NCBI GenBank assembly: GCA_021831125.1
Contig: JAKBNI010000002.1
Location: 1 to 60,338, forward strand
DNA length: 60,338 nt
Direction: 5' to 3'
Source: Actinomycetes bacterium
Lineage (GTDB): Bacteria; Actinomycetota; Acidimicrobiia; Acidimicrobiales; RAAP-2
Part shown: one piece after another, positions 32,525 to 42,732 of the stretch
Layout of the letters: the number at the start of each line of letters is the position of its first letter
Numbering within the stretch: the stretch's first letter is position 1
Program-made: the position numbers and the translations under genes
The notes under the pieces: generated by a model
The model's input: only the letters and a program-made list of their open reading frames with translations
What the model was told of the DNA's origin: nothing
Database searches by the model: none

Positions 32525-35005
32525 ATGGCCCGACGCACGAACACCACCCCCCCGAACGACGGAGGCGACCCCGTCGAGGTCCTCGGCTACGTCGAGCCCA
32601 TCGAGATCAACCTCGAGATGGAGCGCTCCTTCCTCGAGTACTCGATGTCGGTCATCGTCAGCCGGGCGCTCCCCGACGTGCGCGACGGGCTCAAGCCCGT
32701 GCACCGGCGCATCCTCTACTCGATGTTCGACCAGGGCCTGCGCCCCGACCGGCCCTACACCAAGTGCGCCAAGGTCGTCGGCGAGGTCATGGGCACCTAC
32801 CACCCCCACGGCGACTCGGCGATCTACGACGCCCTGGTGCGCATGGTCCAGGACTTCTCGATGCGCCACCCGCTCGTCTCGGGCCACGGGAACTTCGGCG
32901 GGACCGGTCCGGACGAGGGCGCCGCGGCCATGCGCTACACCGAGTGCCGCCTCGCCCCGATCGCCCTGGAGATGCTCGACTCGATCGACGAGGACACGGT
33001 CGACTTCGAGCCCAACTACGACAACTCCACCCAGCAGCCCGTCGTGCTGCCCTCGCGCTTCCCCAACCTGCTCGTCAACGGCAGCCAGGGCATCGCCGTG
33101 GGGATGGCGACCAAGATCCCGCCCCACAACCTGGGCGAGGTGATCGACGCGACCCTGCACCTCATCGCCCACCCCGACGCCACCCCCGACGACCTGATGG
33201 CCTTCGTCAAGGGCCCGGACTTCCCGACCGCCGCGCAGATCCTCGGCCGTCAGGGGATCCTCGACGCGTACCGGAGCGGGCGGGGCTCGATCAAGGTGCG
33301 CGCCGTCGCCGAAATCGACGAGGTCGGCCGCGACACCCGCATCGTCGTCTCCCAGTTCCCCTACGAGGTCTCGGTCGAGTCGATCGAGGAGAAGATCTAC
33401 GACCTCGTCAAGAGCGGCGAGGTCGACGGGATCGCCGCGGTGCAGAACGACTCCGCCGGGCGCCAGGCCCGCCTCGTGATCCGGCTCAAGCGCGACGCGA
33501 ACGCCAACGTCATCTTGAACCAGCTCTACAAGAACACCGCCCTGCAGACCACCTTCGCGGTGAACATGCTCGCGCTGGTCGACGGGGTGCCGCGCACCTT
33601 GAACCTGGCCCAGGCGCTCACCCACTACGTGGCCCACCAGGTCGAGGTCGTCACGCGCCGCAGCCGGTACCGCCTGGCCAAGGCGGAGGCCCGGGCCCAC
33701 ATCGTCGAGGGCCTCTTGAAGGCGATCGACATGCTCGACGCCGTGATCGCCGCGATTCGGGGCTCCGAGGACCGCCCGGCCGCCCGGGTGGCCCTCATGG
33801 CCGCGCCGTTCGACTTCTCCGAGGAGCAGGCCAACCACATCCTGGACATGACCCTCGGACGGCTCACCCGGCTCGGGCGCAGCGAGCTCGAGGAGGAGAT
33901 GGCCCGCCTGCGCGAGACGATCGCCGAGCTGCGCGCGATCCTCGCCGACGAGACCCGCCTGCGCGGGGTGATCAGCCAGGAGCTCACCGCGACCCGGGAC
34001 AAGTTCGCGACGGCGCGACTGACCCAGATCGTGAACGACCCGGGCGAGCTCGGGGTCGAGGACCTGATCGCCGACGAGGAGATCGTCGTGACGATGACCC
34101 GCGCGGGCTACGTGAAGTCGGTGGCGGCCGACGCCTTCAGGACCCAGGGCCGGGGCGGCCGGGGCGTCCAGGGCGCCAAGCTGAAGGACGAGGACTTCGT
34201 CGACCAGATCATCCACACCACGACGCTCGCCTACCTCCTGCTCTTCTCGAACCGGGGCCGGGTCTTCCGACTGCGGGGCCACGAGATCCCGATGAAGGAC
34301 CGCACGGCCAAGGGCACGGCCATCGTCAACCTGCTCAACCTCCAGCCGGGCGAGTCGATCCAGGCCATCGTCTCGACCGACGACTTCCCCGAGGACAAGT
34401 TCCTCGTCTTCGCCACCGCGAACGGCACGGTGAAGAAGACCGCCTTCAGCGAGTACGACAAGTCCCGGCGCGAGGGCTGGATCGCCATCAACCTGCGTGA
34501 GGGCGACGAGGTCGTGCGGGTCGTGCCCACCACGGGTGAGGACGACCTGATGATGCTGAGCTACCGAGGGATGGCCATCCGCTTCGCCGAGTCCGAGGTC
34601 CGCGAGATGGGCCGCGACGCGACCGGCGTGCGCGGGATCAAGCTCAAGGGCGACGACCGGGCCATCTCGCTCGACGTGGTGCGCGACGACGCCGACCTGT
34701 TCGTGGTGACCGACACCGGCTACGGCAAGCGCGTCAAGGTCGAGCGGTTCAACCGTCAGGGCCGCGGCGGCCAGGGCGTGCGAGCGATCAGGCTCACGGC
34801 CGCCCGGGGCTTCGTGGCGGCGGCCTTCATGGTCCACCTCGACGACGAGGTGCTGCTCGCCTCGAGCGGGGGGGTGCTGATCCGCACCGCGGTGCGCGAG
34901 GTCTCCTCCCAGGGCCGCGACGCGACCGGGGTGCGCGTGATGAACCTCGACGAGGGCCACGCCGTCGCGGCCGTCGCGGTCGTGCCGGCGGGCGAGGGGG
35001 ACTGA
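32525..35005 (+). CDS. gyrA: DNA gyrase subunit A
   Basis: [59 protein letters not shown]; GyrA-box QGRGGRG. Confidence 0.97.
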   Translation: MARRTNTTPPNDGGDPVEVLGYVEPIEINLEMERSFLEYSMSVIVSRALPDVRDGLKPVHRRILYSMFDQGLRPDRPYTKCAKVVGEVMGTYHPHGDSAIYDALVRMVQDFSMRHPLVSGHGNFGGTGPDEGAAAMRYTECRLAPIALEMLDSIDEDTVDFEPNYDNSTQQPVVLPSRFPNLLVNGSQGIAVGMATKIPPHNLGEVIDATLHLIAHPDATPDDLMAFVKGPDFPTAAQILGRQGILDAYRSGRGSIKVRAVAEIDEVGRDTRIVVSQFPYEVSVESIEEKIYDLVKSGEVDGIAAVQNDSAGRQARLVIRLKRDANANVILNQLYKNTALQTTFAVNMLALVDGVPRTLNLAQALTHYVAHQVEVVTRRSRYRLAKAEARAHIVEGLLKAIDMLDAVIAAIRGSEDRPAARVALMAAPFDFSEEQANHILDMTLGRLTRLGRSELEEEMARLRETIAELRAILADETRLRGVISQELTATRDKFATARLTQIVNDPGELGVEDLIADEEIVVTMTRAGYVKSVAADAFRTQGRGGRGVQGAKLKDEDFVDQIIHTTTLAYLLLFSNRGRVFRLRGHEIPMKDRTAKGTAIVNLLNLQPGESIQAIVSTDDFPEDKFLVFATANGTVKKTAFSEYDKSRREGWIAINLREGDEVVRVVPTTGEDDLMMLSYRGMAIRFAESEVREMGRDATGVRGIKLKGDDRAISLDVVRDDADLFVVTDTGYGKRVKVERFNRQGRGGQGVRAIRLTAARGFVAAAFMVHLDDEVLLASSGGVLIRTAVREVSSQGRDATGVRVMNLDEGHAVAAVAVVPAGEGD

Positions 35006-35043
35006 GGCCGCGCCCCGACGGCGCCCTCGGGCAGAATGTCGCG

Positions 35044-36348
35044 ATGAGCGCACGTGAGATGACCGCCGAGGAGGCGGCCGGACTGGTTCGACCCGTGGAC
35101 GGCATCGGCTACGGGCTCATCACCGGCACGCCCACGGCCCTGTTCCGGGCCCTCGCGGCCCGCGACGACTGGGAGGACCTCCTCATCACGGGCGGGCTCG
35201 CCCTGGGGAGCTACGACGCGCTCTTCACCCACCCCGGGGTCCACTACCGCTGCCCGTTCTTCGGGCCCGGCGAGCGCCGCGCGGCGGCCGCCGGCGGGGA
35301 CGTGCAGTACGTGCCGAGCTACTTCCGCCACTGGGGGCTGCACGTCGCGCTCTTCCAGCCCCGGGTGATGATCGTGCCCTGCTCGATGCCCGACGCCGAG
35401 GGCAACGTGTCGCTCTCGCTCTACAACGGCGCCACCCTCGAGGCGATGCGGGCCGCCGGGCGCGACCCCGAGCGGCTCCTCATCGCCGAGTGCTCGCCCC
35501 ACTTCCCGCGCACGCTCGCCCTCGAGGGCCACTCCAACACGCTCAGCCTGCGCGACGACGTCGACGTGGTCGTCTACACCGACGAGTGGCCGACGGTCTT
35601 CCCCAACGTCCCCGGCGGCGAGGTCGACCGAGCCATCGCCGCCCACGCGGCGCCCTTCGTCCCCGACGGGGCCACCCTCCAGACGGGGATCGGGGCGGTG
35701 CCGAGCCTGGTCGCCCAGGCCCTCATCGAGGGCGACGGCGGGGACTACGGGGTCCACTCCGAGATGTTCACCGACGGCCTCTACGAGCTGATCAAGGCCG
35801 GCAAGGTGACCAACGCGCGCAAGACCCTCCACCAGGGCCAGTGCGTCATCACCTTCGCCGCGGGCACCCGCGAGATGTACGACTTCATCCACGAGAACCC
35901 GATGATCGGCGTGGCCCCGGTGTTCTACACCAACGACCCGCACGTCATCGCGAAGAACCACCGCGTCGTCTCGATCAACTCGGCCGTCGAGGTCGACTTC
36001 TCGGGCCAGATCATGGCCGAGTCGATCGGACCCCGGCAGTTCTCGGGGGTGGGAGGTCACCACGACTTCGTGGAGGGGTCGAGCCTGAGCCTCGATCACG
36101 TCTCGCTCATCTGCTTCGCCTCCACCACGACCGTCGAGGGCGTCGTCAAGAGCCGGATCGTCCCGTCCCCGACCCCCTTCGCCGGGGTCACCTCGCCGCG
36201 CCAGCTGGCCCAGGTCATCGTCACCGAGCACGGCGCCGCCGACCTTCGGGGCAAGACCGTGCGCGAGCGCGCCGAGGCCCTCATCGCCATCGCCGACCCC
36301 CGCTTCCGCGACGAGCTGGACGAGCGCCTCGCCGACCTGACGCCGTAG
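35044..36348 (+). CDS. acetyl-CoA hydrolase/CoA-transferase family protein (4-hydroxybutyrate CoA-transferase-like)
   Basis: LQTGIGAVPSLVAQALI, FTDGLYELIKAGKVTN, VVSINSAVEVDFSGQI, VTEHGAADLRGKTVRERAEALI. Confidence 0.88.
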   Translation: MSAREMTAEEAAGLVRPVDGIGYGLITGTPTALFRALAARDDWEDLLITGGLALGSYDALFTHPGVHYRCPFFGPGERRAAAAGGDVQYVPSYFRHWGLHVALFQPRVMIVPCSMPDAEGNVSLSLYNGATLEAMRAAGRDPERLLIAECSPHFPRTLALEGHSNTLSLRDDVDVVVYTDEWPTVFPNVPGGEVDRAIAAHAAPFVPDGATLQTGIGAVPSLVAQALIEGDGGDYGVHSEMFTDGLYELIKAGKVTNARKTLHQGQCVITFAAGTREMYDFIHENPMIGVAPVFYTNDPHVIAKNHRVVSINSAVEVDFSGQIMAESIGPRQFSGVGGHHDFVEGSSLSLDHVSLICFASTTTVEGVVKSRIVPSPTPFAGVTSPRQLAQVIVTEHGAADLRGKTVRERAEALIAIADPRFRDELDERLADLTP

Positions 36349-37946
36349 TGCTCATCGTCACCGGGCTGGGGATCGAGATCGGGGGCCGCCGGCTCGTCGA
36401 GCCGACGTCGTTCACGATCGGCGACGGCGAGAAGGTCGGGCTCGTCGGGCGAAACGGCGCGGGCAAGTCCACGCTCTTGAAGGTCCTGCTCGGCCAGGCG
36501 ACTGGCCAGGTCCGCCACGAGGGCACCGTCTCGATCCAGGGGACGCTCGCCCACCTGCCCCAAGAGCCGATACCGGGCGGGCTCGGCGTCGAGCCGATCG
36601 GGCTGAGCCACGTGCTGAGCGCCCGGGGCATCGACGCCCTCGACGCGGCGATGCACGAGGCCCGTCACGCCCTCGCCCAGTCCCCCGACGAGGCGACCAT
36701 CGCGCGCTTCACCGGGCTCGAGGAGGAGTTCCGCGAGCGCGGCGGCTACGTCGCCGAGGCCGAGGTCGCCCGCCTGGCCGACGGGCTGGGCCTCGCCCAG
36801 GGCCTGCTCCTCGAGGACCTGGCGAGCCTGTCGGGGGGCCAGCGCCGCCGGGTCGACCTGATGCGCGTCCTCTACCAGCGGCCCGAGGTGATGGTCCTCG
36901 ACGAGCCGACCAACCACCTCGACAAGGCGGCCAAGCGCTGGCTCTTCGACGAGCTCGCGCGCTTCGCCGGCACCGTCCTCGTGATCAGCCACGACCTGCC
37001 CCTGCTCGACGCGTCGATCGACCGGGTGCTGGCGCTGCGCGAGGGACGGCTCCTCGACTACCGGGGCAACTACACGAGCTACCTGGCCCAGGACGAGGCC
37101 CGCCGTCAGGGCGAGGAGAGGCTCGCCGCGCGCCAGGACGCCAAGATCGACCAGTACGCGCGCCTGGCCGACTCGATGCGCGGCCAGACCGCCAAGCGGG
37201 CCCGCCTGGCCAAGGTCCTCGACCGGCGGGTCGAGCGCCTGCGCGACGAGCGGGTCAGCGTCACCGCGCGCGAGCGCGCCGTCTCGTTCCGCCTGCCCGA
37301 CCCCCCGCGCAGCGGCGACGTGCCCCTCGAGGTGAGGGGGCTCGGCGTGCACTACGGGCGCCTGCGCGTGCTCGACGACCTCGACCTCACGATCGGGCGC
37401 GGCGACCGGGTGGCCATCGTCGGGCGCAACGGGGCGGGCAAGTCCTCGCTGCTGCGCTGTCTCGCCGGGGCCCAGTCGCCCACGGCCGGCACCGTGCGCT
37501 ACGGCGCCCACGTCACGGTCGGCTACTTCGCCCAGGAGAACGAGCAGCTCGACTTCTCGGCGACGGTGCTAGAGAACCTGGCCGACTCGGTGGTCGCGAC
37601 CGACCCCGGACGGCGAGCGCTGCTCGGCGCCTTCGGACTCACCGGCGAGGCCGCCCACCAGCGTCCCGGCACCCTCTCGGGGGGCGAGCGGGCGAAGCTG
37701 GCGCTCGCCAAGCTGGCCTCCTCGCGGGCCAACCTGCTCGTGCTCGACGAGCCGACCAACAACCTCGACCCCGCGAGCGTGACCGCGCTCGGCGAGCTGA
37801 TGCGCGCGTGGAAGGGGACCGTGGTCGCGGTGAGTCACGAGCGGGGCTTCGTCGAGGCCCTCGAGCCGACCCACGCCGTGCTGTTGCCCGAGGAGTTCGT
37901 CGATGTCTGGGACGACCGCTACCTCGAGCTCGTCGAGCAGCGCTAG
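36348..37946 (+). CDS. ABC-F family ATP-binding protein
   Basis: Two ABC cassettes (GRNGAGKSTLL, LSGGQRRRVDL, LDEPTNHLD; GRNGAGKSSLL, LSGGERAKLAL, LDEPTNNLD); no TM domains. Confidence 0.92.
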   Translation: MLIVTGLGIEIGGRRLVEPTSFTIGDGEKVGLVGRNGAGKSTLLKVLLGQATGQVRHEGTVSIQGTLAHLPQEPIPGGLGVEPIGLSHVLSARGIDALDAAMHEARHALAQSPDEATIARFTGLEEEFRERGGYVAEAEVARLADGLGLAQGLLLEDLASLSGGQRRRVDLMRVLYQRPEVMVLDEPTNHLDKAAKRWLFDELARFAGTVLVISHDLPLLDASIDRVLALREGRLLDYRGNYTSYLAQDEARRQGEERLAARQDAKIDQYARLADSMRGQTAKRARLAKVLDRRVERLRDERVSVTARERAVSFRLPDPPRSGDVPLEVRGLGVHYGRLRVLDDLDLTIGRGDRVAIVGRNGAGKSSLLRCLAGAQSPTAGTVRYGAHVTVGYFAQENEQLDFSATVLENLADSVVATDPGRRALLGAFGLTGEAAHQRPGTLSGGERAKLALAKLASSRANLLVLDEPTNNLDPASVTALGELMRAWKGTVVAVSHERGFVEALEPTHAVLLPEEFVDVWDDRYLELVEQR

Positions 37947-38244
37947 GTGTGAGCGCCCCTGGGCGGGTACAGCGAGTCGCTCGGAGTGGGTAGCGAGGTG
38001 GCGACGGCTCCGTGCGAGACCGCGACCAGCGAGGGGACGAGTATGGGGCGCGCGTAGCACCCCAACCGCCCCGAGCGAGCCCACGCCACGCGGGGGTGCG
38101 CCGGGCTGTCCGCGACGATGGCTCGTGATTCGAGCGCCTGGCGCAACGGCGGAGTCATCGAACGCAGCAGGAGCCGCCCCCGACCCACTACGCCGCGGCG
38201 AGCAGGTGATCCGCCACGACCACGGCCTACGCGTAGGACGCGGT

Positions 38245-38284
38245 GCCTCCCCTCCGGGGAGCACACCAGCCCCGGAGGGGAGGC
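38245..38284. terminator. perfect 15-bp hairpin between convergent genes
   Basis: GCCTCCCCTCCGGGG - AGCACACCAG - CCCCGGAGGGGAGGC; no U-tract on either strand. Confidence 0.55.
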
Positions 38285-38301
38285 GCCCCACCGCCGACCG
38301 A

Positions 38302-39126
38302 CTACGCGTCGCGACGAATCAGCAGGTAGCCGCCAATTCCGAGAGCGACCACGGCGTAGAGGGCGAGCACCCCGGCGCCGACCCACGGGCTCAGCGACGA
38401 CCCCTGCCCCGCCGTCACCACGGAGGTCATCACGTCGCTGATGTGGAACGGCATGAACTTGAGGATGGGCTGGCTGAAGGACGATGGAAGGGTCTGCAGG
38501 ATGATCGGAACGACGAGGAGGAGTCCCACGTAGGTGGTGATCGCCCCGGCCGAGTGCCGGATGATCGCGGCGATCCCCAGTGCGAAGAGCCCCAGGAGCC
38601 CGATGACGACCCCGCCGCCGCCGACGGCCCTCAGCACACCCGGTTGGCTGAGCAGAGCGTGCGGTGCGGGGCTGAGCAGCAGCCCCTGCCCGAGCAGGAA
38701 GGCTCCGAAGGACAAGACTTCGCCCGCGACGAGCGAGAGGACGCCCACCAGCGCCGCCTTCGCGGCAAGGACCCGGCCGCGCCGGGGGGTGGCCGCCAGG
38801 GTCGAACGGATCGTCCCGGTCCCGTACTCGGCGCTCATCACCAGCACGCCCAGCACCCCGACGATGAGCTGGCTGAAGAGCAGGCCCTTCAGCGTGATCC
38901 CGGTCGGATCGAAGGTTGCGCGCTGGATGACGTTGAACGTGTGCCAGTTGTGCGAGACGGTGGCCCCCGCGATGGCGGCGACGCCTAGGGTGACCACGGC
39001 CATCGCGATCAGCGTCCACCAGGTGGAGCGCACGGTTCGCAGCTTGGTCCACTCCGAGCGCAGCAGGTGGGAGCGCCCGACGTGGGCGCTCGAGCGGTGG
39101 GTGGGGGAGAGGGTGACGGTCGTCAC
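38302..39126 (-). CDS. ABC-2 type transporter permease
   Basis: LRSEWTKLRTVRSTWWTLIAMAVVTLG...SAEYGTGTIRSTLAATPRRGRVLAAK; about 6 TM. Confidence 0.88.
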   Translation of the reverse strand: MTTVTLSPTHRSSAHVGRSHLLRSEWTKLRTVRSTWWTLIAMAVVTLGVAAIAGATVSHNWHTFNVIQRATFDPTGITLKGLLFSQLIVGVLGVLVMSAEYGTGTIRSTLAATPRRGRVLAAKAALVGVLSLVAGEVLSFGAFLLGQGLLLSPAPHALLSQPGVLRAVGGGGVVIGLLGLFALGIAAIIRHSAGAITTYVGLLLVVPIILQTLPSSFSQPILKFMPFHISDVMTSVVTAGQGSSLSPWVGAGVLALYAVVALGIGGYLLIRRDA

Positions 39127-39132
39127 GAGGCC

Positions 39133-40065
39133 CTACTTTCCGGTCGGGACCGGGACGTCGATCGTCCGGCCGTGGTACTCGACGCTGTCACGCGTGAGGG
39201 ACATGAAGGCCTCCTCGAGCGAGGCCGTCTGGGGGGAGAGCTCGTGTAGCACGAGTTGGGCGGCGGCGGTGAGCTCACCGACGGCCGCCGCCCCGAGCCC
39301 GTGGACCGCGAGGGCCTCCTCGCCCTCGTGCTCGACGGTCGCACCTTCGCGTTCGAGCAGTCGGGCGATGTCGGCCAACCGCGGGCCGCGCACCCGCACG
39401 TAGGTGCCCGCGGTGTCGGCGATGAAGTCGTCCACCGTCCCCTCCGAGATAAGGGCGCCCCGCCCGATGACGACGAGGCGATCCGCGGTGAGGGCCATCT
39501 CGCTCATGAGGTGGCTCGAGACGAAGACGCTCCGCCCCTCGCTGGCGAGCCCCTTCAGGAGGTTGCGGACCCAGAGGATGCCTTCGGGGTCGAGGCCGTT
39601 GATCGGTTCATCGAAGAGCAGGACGCCGGGGTCTCCCAGCAGGGCCGCCGCGATGCCCAGGCGTTGGCCCATCCCCAGCGAGAACTTGCCGACCCGTCGA
39701 TGGGCGACGTCGCCGAGACCCACGGTGTCGAGGACCTCCTCGACCCGGCGACGCGAGATCCCGTTGGTCTCCGCCAGGTACTGCAGGTGGTGGTACGCAC
39801 TTCGGCCGGGGTGGATGGCCTTCGCCTCGAGGAGTGCCCCAACCTCGCGCAGCGGATGGGTGAGGTCGTGGTAGGTCCGCCCGTTGATCGACGCCGACCC
39901 GTTGTCGGGTCGGTCGAGCCCCATGATCATGCGCATCGTGGTCGACTTGCCTGAGCCGTTGGGCCCGAGGAACCCGGTGACCACGCCGGGTGGGACCTCG
40001 AAGGAGAGGTCGCGCACCGCGACCGTGTCGCGATACTGCTTGGTCAGTCCTCGTACCTCGATCAC
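39133..40065 (-). CDS. ABC transporter ATP-binding protein
   Basis: GFLGPNGSGKSTTMRMIMGLDRPDNGSASING, SLGMGQRLGIAAALLGDPGVLLFDEPINGLDPEGI. Confidence 0.93.
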   Translation of the reverse strand: MIEVRGLTKQYRDTVAVRDLSFEVPPGVVTGFLGPNGSGKSTTMRMIMGLDRPDNGSASINGRTYHDLTHPLREVGALLEAKAIHPGRSAYHHLQYLAETNGISRRRVEEVLDTVGLGDVAHRRVGKFSLGMGQRLGIAAALLGDPGVLLFDEPINGLDPEGILWVRNLLKGLASEGRSVFVSSHLMSEMALTADRLVVIGRGALISEGTVDDFIADTAGTYVRVRGPRLADIARLLEREGATVEHEGEEALAVHGLGAAAVGELTAAAQLVLHELSPQTASLEEAFMSLTRDSVEYHGRTIDVPVPTGK

Positions 40066-40133
40066 CGGTGCCTCCGTCCTCGTGGGTCTCCAGTGTCGCG
40101 GTGTCGACCCGCCGTCAGCTCCACCCGGCGGCT

Positions 40134-40162
40134 ACTTCGGGGCGACTTCGGAACGACCTCGG
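40134..40162. promoter_or_regulatory. three 11-bp-phased direct heptamers (ACTTCGG, ACTTCGG, ACCTCGG)
   Basis: Starts at 40134, 40145, 40156 in the divergent intergenic region. Confidence 0.55.
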
Positions 40163-40247
40163 CGCGGACGGGCCCTCCCTCCTGCGGCGGACCCCTGTCA
40201 TCCTCGCAACGGACGCCCGCCTCGAGCGCGCTCGGTAGCGTCGAGGC

Positions 40248-41411
40248 GTGAGCGACTCTTCGCACGACGCCCCCCTGCCCTGGGTCGAGCGCATGACCCC
40301 GGCTGCCTGGACGGGCGTCGACGCCGCCGTGGCGGCCCTGCTGGCGGCGGCGACCCTCGCTCACCTCTACGCCTTCCCGTCCTCGATCCCCCGCGCGGCG
40401 CTGATCCCCCTCGACCTCGCCGCGACCATTCCGGTCGCGACCCGGCGCCGCTACCCGGCCGCCAGCCTGGTGGTCGTGACGCTCGCCCTCGCGATCGCGA
40501 CGGCCGTGGGTCGCTCCCTCGCCCCGGCTCCGGTCATCGCCCTGCCCCTGTACTCCCTGACCGTCGCCGCCGATCGACGACGCTCCCTCTACGCCCTCGT
40601 CGCCGTCGAGGCTGCCCTCCTGGCGGGACTCCTCGGGGCTGTCCTGATCCATCGAGCCGAGGGCGACGTGACGTTCAACCTGGTCCTCGCCGCCGCCAGC
40701 TGGGTCGTCGGAGATGCGGTGCGCACGCGTCGGGGCTACCTCGTGGAGCAGGAGAGGGAGCGACGGCGCCGATCCGTCGACGACGCCACCCGAGCCGTCG
40801 TCGAGGAGCGGCTGGCCATCGCCCGAGAGTTGCACGACGTCCTGGCCCACAGCCTCGCCGTGATCGCGATCCAGTCGGGCGTCGGGCGTCACGTCATCGA
40901 CTCCCAGCCCGACCAGGCGCGCGAGGCGTTGGAGACGGTCGAGCACACCAGCCGCAGCGCGCTCGACGAGTTGCGGCACGTGCTCGGAGCCCTGCGCTCC
41001 GACGACGTCGCGCGAATGCCCACGCCCGGCGTCGCCGACCTCGACGACCTGGCCGCACGTGTCACGGCGACGGGCATACCCGTCGAGCTCTCGGTCGACG
41101 GTGATCTCGCGAGCCTCGCCCCGGGACTCCAGCTCTCCCTCTACCGGATCGCCCAGGAGGCCCTCACCAACGTGGTGAAGCACGCCCCCGGGGCGCGGGC
41201 CCGTGTTCATCTGCGCGTCGACCCTGAGCAGGTCCGCCTCGAGGTGACGAACTCGCCAGGCGGCCCCGCGCGGCCCCCTGGGACCCCGGGCCACGGCCTG
41301 ATGGGGATGCGCGAGCGAGCGTCCCTCTTCGGGGGGACCCTCACGGCGGAGCCCCGGGAGCGCGGCGGGTTCGCTGTGGTCGCCCTCTTCCCCCACCGGA
41401 GGCCCCAGTGA
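40248..41411 (+). CDS. NarL-family sensor histidine kinase
   Basis: IARELHDVLAHSLAVIAIQSGVGRHVI (HisKA_3), GHGLMGMRERASLFGGTLTAEP. Confidence 0.9.
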   Translation: MSDSSHDAPLPWVERMTPAAWTGVDAAVAALLAAATLAHLYAFPSSIPRAALIPLDLAATIPVATRRRYPAASLVVVTLALAIATAVGRSLAPAPVIALPLYSLTVAADRRRSLYALVAVEAALLAGLLGAVLIHRAEGDVTFNLVLAAASWVVGDAVRTRRGYLVEQERERRRRSVDDATRAVVEERLAIARELHDVLAHSLAVIAIQSGVGRHVIDSQPDQAREALETVEHTSRSALDELRHVLGALRSDDVARMPTPGVADLDDLAARVTATGIPVELSVDGDLASLAPGLQLSLYRIAQEALTNVVKHAPGARARVHLRVDPEQVRLEVTNSPGGPARPPGTPGHGLMGMRERASLFGGTLTAEPRERGGFAVVALFPHRRPQ

Positions 41412-42061
41412 CCATTCGCGTCCTCGTGGCGGACGATCAGGCGTTGATTCGCGCCGGGTTCACCGTCCTGATCGATTCCTCGCCAGACTGTCTCGTCGTC
41501 GCGGAGGCGTCCAACGGAGCCGAGGCGGTCCGGCTCGCGAGCCGGACCCGGCCCGACGTTATCTTGATGGACGTGCGCATGCCCGTCATGGACGGCATCG
41601 AAGCCACCCGACTCATCGCCACCGATCCGGCCCTGAGCAACTCGCGCGTCGTCATCCTCACGACCTTCGACCTCGACGAGTACGTCTACGAGGCCCTGCG
41701 CGTCGGCGCGAGCGGCTTCCTCTTGAAGGACACGCCTCCGGACGAGCTCCTGAGCGCCATCCGCGTGGTGGCTCGCGGCGACGCCCTTCTGTCGCCGAGC
41801 GTGACGCGCCGGGTCATCGAGCAGTTCAACCGCCTCTCCCCACCCCCCTCACGCGGGGACGAGCCCTTCGCGGTCCTCACTGAGCGCGAGCGCGAGGTCC
41901 TAGCGGCCGTGGCGCGGGGACTGACCAACTCGGAGATCGCCGACGAACTGCACATGAGCGTCGCCACGGTTAAGACTCACGTCAGCCGGGTCCTCTCGAA
42001 GGTCGGCGCGCGCGACCGCACCCAGCTCGTCGTCCTCGCCTACCAGGCCGGGCTCGCCTAG
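41408..42061 (+). CDS. LuxR/NarL-family response regulator
   Basis: VLVADDQALIRAGFTVLI, MDVRMPVMDGIEATRL, LTEREREVLAAVARGLTNSEIADELHMSVATVKTHVSRVLSKV; GTGA overlap with the kinase. Confidence 0.93.
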   Translation: MTIRVLVADDQALIRAGFTVLIDSSPDCLVVAEASNGAEAVRLASRTRPDVILMDVRMPVMDGIEATRLIATDPALSNSRVVILTTFDLDEYVYEALRVGASGFLLKDTPPDELLSAIRVVARGDALLSPSVTRRVIEQFNRLSPPPSRGDEPFAVLTEREREVLAAVARGLTNSEIADELHMSVATVKTHVSRVLSKVGARDRTQLVVLAYQAGLA

Positions 42062-42087
42062 CTATAACCGACCGTGGCCGGGTACAG

Positions 42088-42732
42088 CTAGGTCAGCCGG
42101 CGCTCGGCCGCCCAGTGGGTGAGCTCGTAGCGGCTGGAGAGCTGGAGCTTTCGCAGGACCGAGGAGACGTGGCTCTCCACGGTCTTGATCGAGATCGCGA
42201 GCTCGGTCGCGACGTCACGGTAGGCGTAGCCGCGCGCGATCAGTCGCAGCACCTGGCGCTCGCGCGGGGTGAGCTGGTTGAGCTCGGGGTCCACCTCGGC
42301 CTCCCCGAGGTGGCCCTCGGAGGCGAACGCGTCGAGGACGAAGCCCGCGAGGCGCGGCGAGAAGACGGCGTCGCCGTCGGCCACCCGGAAGATCGCCTCC
42401 AGGAGCTCCGGGGCCGAGATGCTCTTGGTGACGTAGCCGCGCGCCCCGGCGCGCACCACCGCGATCACGTCCTCGGCCGCGTCCGAGACCGACAGCGCGA
42501 GGAAGCGCACCTCGGGCGCGACCCGCGCCACCTCGGTCAAGACGGCCTCGCCGCCGCCGCCGGGCATGTGCACGTCGAGCAGCACGACGTCGGGGCGGCG
42601 CTCGAGGATCATCTCGACGGCCGAGCCGACCTCGTCGGCCGCGCCCACGATCTCGACGTGGTCGGCCAGCTCGGCGCGCAGCCCGGCGAGGATCAGCCCG
42701 TGGTCGTCGACGAGGAAGACCCGGGGCCTCAC
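42088..42732 (-). CDS. LuxR-family response regulator
   Basis: VFLVDDHGLILAGLRAEL, LLDVHMPGGGGEAV, LTPRERQVLRLIARGYAYRDVATELAISIKTVESHVSSVLRKL. Confidence 0.93.
   Translation of the reverse strand: MRPRVFLVDDHGLILAGLRAELADHVEIVGAADEVGSAVEMILERRPDVVLLDVHMPGGGGEAVLTEVARVAPEVRFLALSVSDAAEDVIAVVRAGARGYVTKSISAPELLEAIFRVADGDAVFSPRLAGFVLDAFASEGHLGEAEVDPELNQLTPRERQVLRLIARGYAYRDVATELAISIKTVESHVSSVLRKLQLSSRYELTHWAAERRLT

Noticed and set aside
35490-37946. 818-aa ORF as one protein
   Set aside because: The first 286 codons are an alternative frame of the CoA-transferase; ABC-F starts at GTG 36348.
38100-38160. tRNA-like GATTCGAGCG stretch
   Set aside because: No acceptor or anticodon stem could be folded around it. 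No tRNA or rRNA gene was supportable anywhere in the window.
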